DNA of 37,096 nt from Paraburkholderia eburnea. GTDB lineage: Bacteria > Pseudomonadota > Gammaproteobacteria > Burkholderiales > Burkholderiaceae. Shown one piece after another: positions 35,208 to 37,096 of the stretch (positions are counted from its first letter, which is position 1; each line of letters opens with the position of its first letter). The position numbers and the translations under genes are program-made. The notes under the pieces are model-generated. The model saw only the letters and a program-made list of their open reading frames with translations, was not told the origin of the DNA and did no database searches. The DNA is taken from contig NZ_PQGA01000033.1 in NCBI RefSeq assembly GCF_002917095.1, positions 1-37,096 of the forward strand, read 5' to 3'.

Positions 35208-36005
35208 ATGACCACCCGCACCCCCACGCTTTTCCTCTCGCACGGCGCGCCCACGCTGCCGATCGACCCCGCCATGCCGCGCGAAGGCTTCACCGCGCTG
35301 GCGCAGCATCTGCCGCGTCCCAAGTCGATCCTGATGCTGTCGGCACATTGGTACACGCAGCGGCCGGCCGTCAGCACGGCGACGCAACCCGAAACCATCC
35401 ACGACTTCTATGGCTTTCCGCGCGAACTCTACGAGATCCAGTACCCCGCGCCCGGCGCGCCCGAAACCGCACAGCGCGCGGCGGCGCTGTTGCGCGCGCA
35501 GGGCGTGGAAGTCGATGAAGAGGTCCACGGCCTCGACCATGGCGCCTGGGTGCCGATGCTGCTGATGTTCCCGGACGCCGATGTGCCCGTCGCCCAGCTT
35601 TCGATCCAGCCGCACGCCGACGCCGCGTATCACTTCGCGGTGGGCCGCGCGCTGCGCGAACTGCGCGACGAGGGCGTGATGGTGGTCGGCTCGGGCCAGA
35701 TCACGCATAACCTGCGCCAGGCCGACTTTTCGGCACGCCCCGAGGACGCCGACCCGCGCGTGGCCGAATTCACCGACTGGTTCGAGTCGCGTCTTGCCGC
35801 TCGCGACATCGACGCCCTGCTCGACTATCGCCGTCAGGCACCGCACGCGGTCCTGATGCACCCGACCGACGAGCATCTGTTGCCCGTCTTCGCCGCGCTC
35901 GGGGCCGCCGACGACGATTACACGCTCAGCGTGCAGTCGCTCGGCACCTACCAGCGCGCGCTGGCGATGACGAATTACGTGTTCGGGTCGGCTTCGGCTC
36001 AGTGA
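35208..36005 (+). CDS. LigB/DODA-type extradiol dioxygenase family protein
   Basis: A 265-residue protein of the class III extradiol dioxygenase superfamily, close to the group annotated as 4,5-DOPA-extradiol-dioxygenase (YgiD). Seen: metal-ligand His12 in LFLSHGAP, His47 in MLSAHWYT, then HDFYGFPRELYEIQYPAPG (the substrate loop, given here in full 19 residues), and HGLDHGAWVPM with a further His. Bacterial members usually have no proven natural substrate; ring cleavage of a catechol is expected. It starts 151 bases after ubiX, after an A/T-rich region with TATATT at 35157-35162 as a weak -10 candidate. A very strong terminator follows. Confidence 0.87.
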   Translation: MTTRTPTLFLSHGAPTLPIDPAMPREGFTALAQHLPRPKSILMLSAHWYTQRPAVSTATQPETIHDFYGFPRELYEIQYPAPGAPETAQRAAALLRAQGVEVDEEVHGLDHGAWVPMLLMFPDADVPVAQLSIQPHADAAYHFAVGRALRELRDEGVMVVGSGQITHNLRQADFSARPEDADPRVAEFTDWFESRLAARDIDALLDYRRQAPHAVLMHPTDEHLLPVFAALGAADDDYTLSVQSLGTYQRALAMTNYVFGSASAQ

Positions 36006-36026
36006 CCGGGTTAGCGCTGTAGACGC

Positions 36027-36064
36027 AAAAAAGCCCGCCTGAATCGCTTCAGGCGGGCTTTTTT
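36027..36064. terminator. Strong bidirectional terminator
   Basis: An exact 17-bp stem from A6 GCCCGCCTGAA (36027-36043) to TTCAGGCGGGC T6 (36048-36064), with loop TCGC. It serves the LigB-type gene on the plus strand and the permease on the minus strand, which ends at 36089. Confidence 0.95.
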
Positions 36065-36088
36065 CTGGATCGGTGCTTATTTCGGCGA

Positions 36089-37096
36089 TTAATGAGCGCC
36101 GATACCTTCGAGCACTTCGTCGTGTTCCTTACGCTCTTCCAGATACGGCGTGCGATAACCCGAATTCACACCCCAGTAGTAAAAACCGAGCGAGATGATC
36201 GCGACCACCAGCATGTCCCAGCCGTAGGGAATCAGATCGTGGCCGCCGAACTGCTTGCTGCCGATCAGCGACAGGATCGCCATCACCGGCAGGTAGGCGC
36301 ACAGCCACCATGCGGCCTTCAGATCCTGGCCCCAGCCGGCCCAGCCTTCCTTGCCCTGGAAGTAGAAGTACACCGGCAGCGCGACAACCATCAGCAGAAT
36401 GATTTCGCCGGTCAGCGGCCACTTCGCCCAGTACAGGATCATCGACGCGCAGACGAACGCGAACGGCGCGATCACCTTCATGAACGGCACGGTCAGCGGA
36501 CGTTCGATGTCGGTGGCGGCGCGCTTGAGCGCCATCAGGCTGATCGGGCCGGTGAGGTACGAGATCACCGTCGCCACCGAAATCACCGCCGCCAGCGAAC
36601 TCCAGCCGCGGAAGAAGAACATGAAGATGAACGACACGACCAGGTTGAACCACATCGCCTGGCGCGGCACGCCGTAGAACGGGTGCACGTTGCCGAACAT
36701 CGCCGGCATCGTGTTGTTGCGCTCCATCGCGTAGATCATGCGCGAAGTCGTCGCCATGTAGGTCGTGCCGGTGCCGCTCGGGCTCACGAACGCGTCGACG
36801 TACAGCAGGATCGCCAGCCAGTTCAGGTTCAGCGCGATCGCGAGTTCCGCGAACGGCGACTTGAAGTTGAACAGGTTCCAGCCCTTCGCGACGTCCGAAG
36901 GCGACACCGCGCCGATATACGCGATCTGCAGCAGCACGTAGATCACCAGCGCGCAGACGATCGAGCCGATGACCGCGAACGGAATGCTCTTCGACGGATT
37001 GCGCGCTTCGCCCGCGAGGTTGATCGGGCTCTGGAAGCCGTTGAACGCGAACACGATGCCGCTCGTCGCGACCGCCGTGAACACCGCCGACCAGCC
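36089..37096 (-). CDS. APC-family amino acid permease, partial (N-terminal part outside window)
   Basis: The last roughly 335 residues of an inner-membrane amino acid/polyamine/organocation transporter. The frame continues across the right edge without a start. Seen: GFQSPINLAGEARNPSKSIP, the conserved cytoplasmic loop of APC permeases, then FVSPSGTGTTYMATTSRM, VPRQAMWFNL and at least eight hydrophobic spans, ending in a charged tail (YLEERKEHDEVLEGIGAH). The substrate cannot be read from the sequence. It is transcribed toward the terminator at 36027-36064. Confidence 0.9.
   Translation of the reverse strand, partial: GWSAVFTAVATSGIVFAFNGFQSPINLAGEARNPSKSIPFAVIGSIVCALVIYVLLQIAYIGAVSPSDVAKGWNLFNFKSPFAELAIALNLNWLAILLYVDAFVSPSGTGTTYMATTSRMIYAMERNNTMPAMFGNVHPFYGVPRQAMWFNLVVSFIFMFFFRGWSSLAAVISVATVISYLTGPISLMALKRAATDIERPLTVPFMKVIAPFAFVCASMILYWAKWPLTGEIILLMVVALPVYFYFQGKEGWAGWGQDLKAAWWLCAYLPVMAILSLIGSKQFGGHDLIPYGWDMLVVAIISLGFYYWGVNSGYRTPYLEERKEHDEVLEGIGAH

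Overview
The window looks like chromosome-1 type core sequence of a high-GC betaproteobacterium of the Burkholderiaceae, most likely Paraburkholderia or a close relative. This rests on G/C-rich third codon positions throughout, on the protein sequences (PaaN of the aldehyde-dehydrogenase-only type, PrfA, HemA, EttA, a DUF3761 protein), and on gene groupings: split paa clusters, rpe-gph-trpEGDC, hemA-prfA-prmC-grxD-ubiX. I see no rRNA, tRNA, CRISPR array, insertion sequence, integrase or phage gene. Genus level is inference.

Layout. (1) 262-6928: part of the phenylacetate (aerobic, CoA-dependent) catabolic pathway. paaF faces left; paaN, paaJ, paaG, paaI and paaK run right and end at a strong terminator. 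A near-perfect palindrome between paaF and paaN is a good candidate for the PaaR operator. The epoxidase genes paaABCDE and paaH are not here. (2) 7023-8834: mltA (lytic transglycosylase), a divergent 45-residue membrane ORF, and apaG. (3) 9143-15667: rpe-gph, then the tryptophan operon trpE-G-D-C followed by a CYTH triphosphatase-like gene. A 24-residue leader peptide with three Trp codons (W-P-W-R-R-W) and mutually exclusive hairpins sits in front of trpE, so the operon is very probably controlled by ribosome-mediated attenuation. (4) 15827-21759: ung with a long N-terminal extension, then the leftward genes azoR, an M61 peptidase, dsbC and a UbiH/UbiF hydroxylase. (5) 22083-25447: ychF, a small secreted DUF3761 protein, and ettA. 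(6) 25610-29596: a DUF748/AsmA-like protein convergent with a leftward set made of a GlsB-like membrane protein, an M24 aminopeptidase P and a HAD hydrolase. (7) 29799-35056: an atypical response regulator lacking its phospho-acceptor Asp, followed by hemA, prfA, prmC, grxD and ubiX. (8) 35208-37096: a LigB/DODA-type dioxygenase and, facing it, an APC-family permease cut by the window edge.

Most of the window is ordinary housekeeping DNA. The parts that deserve a second look are regulatory or domain-level: the trp attenuator, the degenerate receiver protein and the 9-bp inverted repeat in its 3' end that overlaps the hemA promoter, two sliding-clamp-like motifs in the Ung extension, two symmetrical sites in front of azoR, and an exact 14-bp palindrome in the intergenic region upstream of the response regulator. 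I found no convincing wholly new multi-gene system. All functional calls are by reading the sequence; no database search or folding calculation was run.
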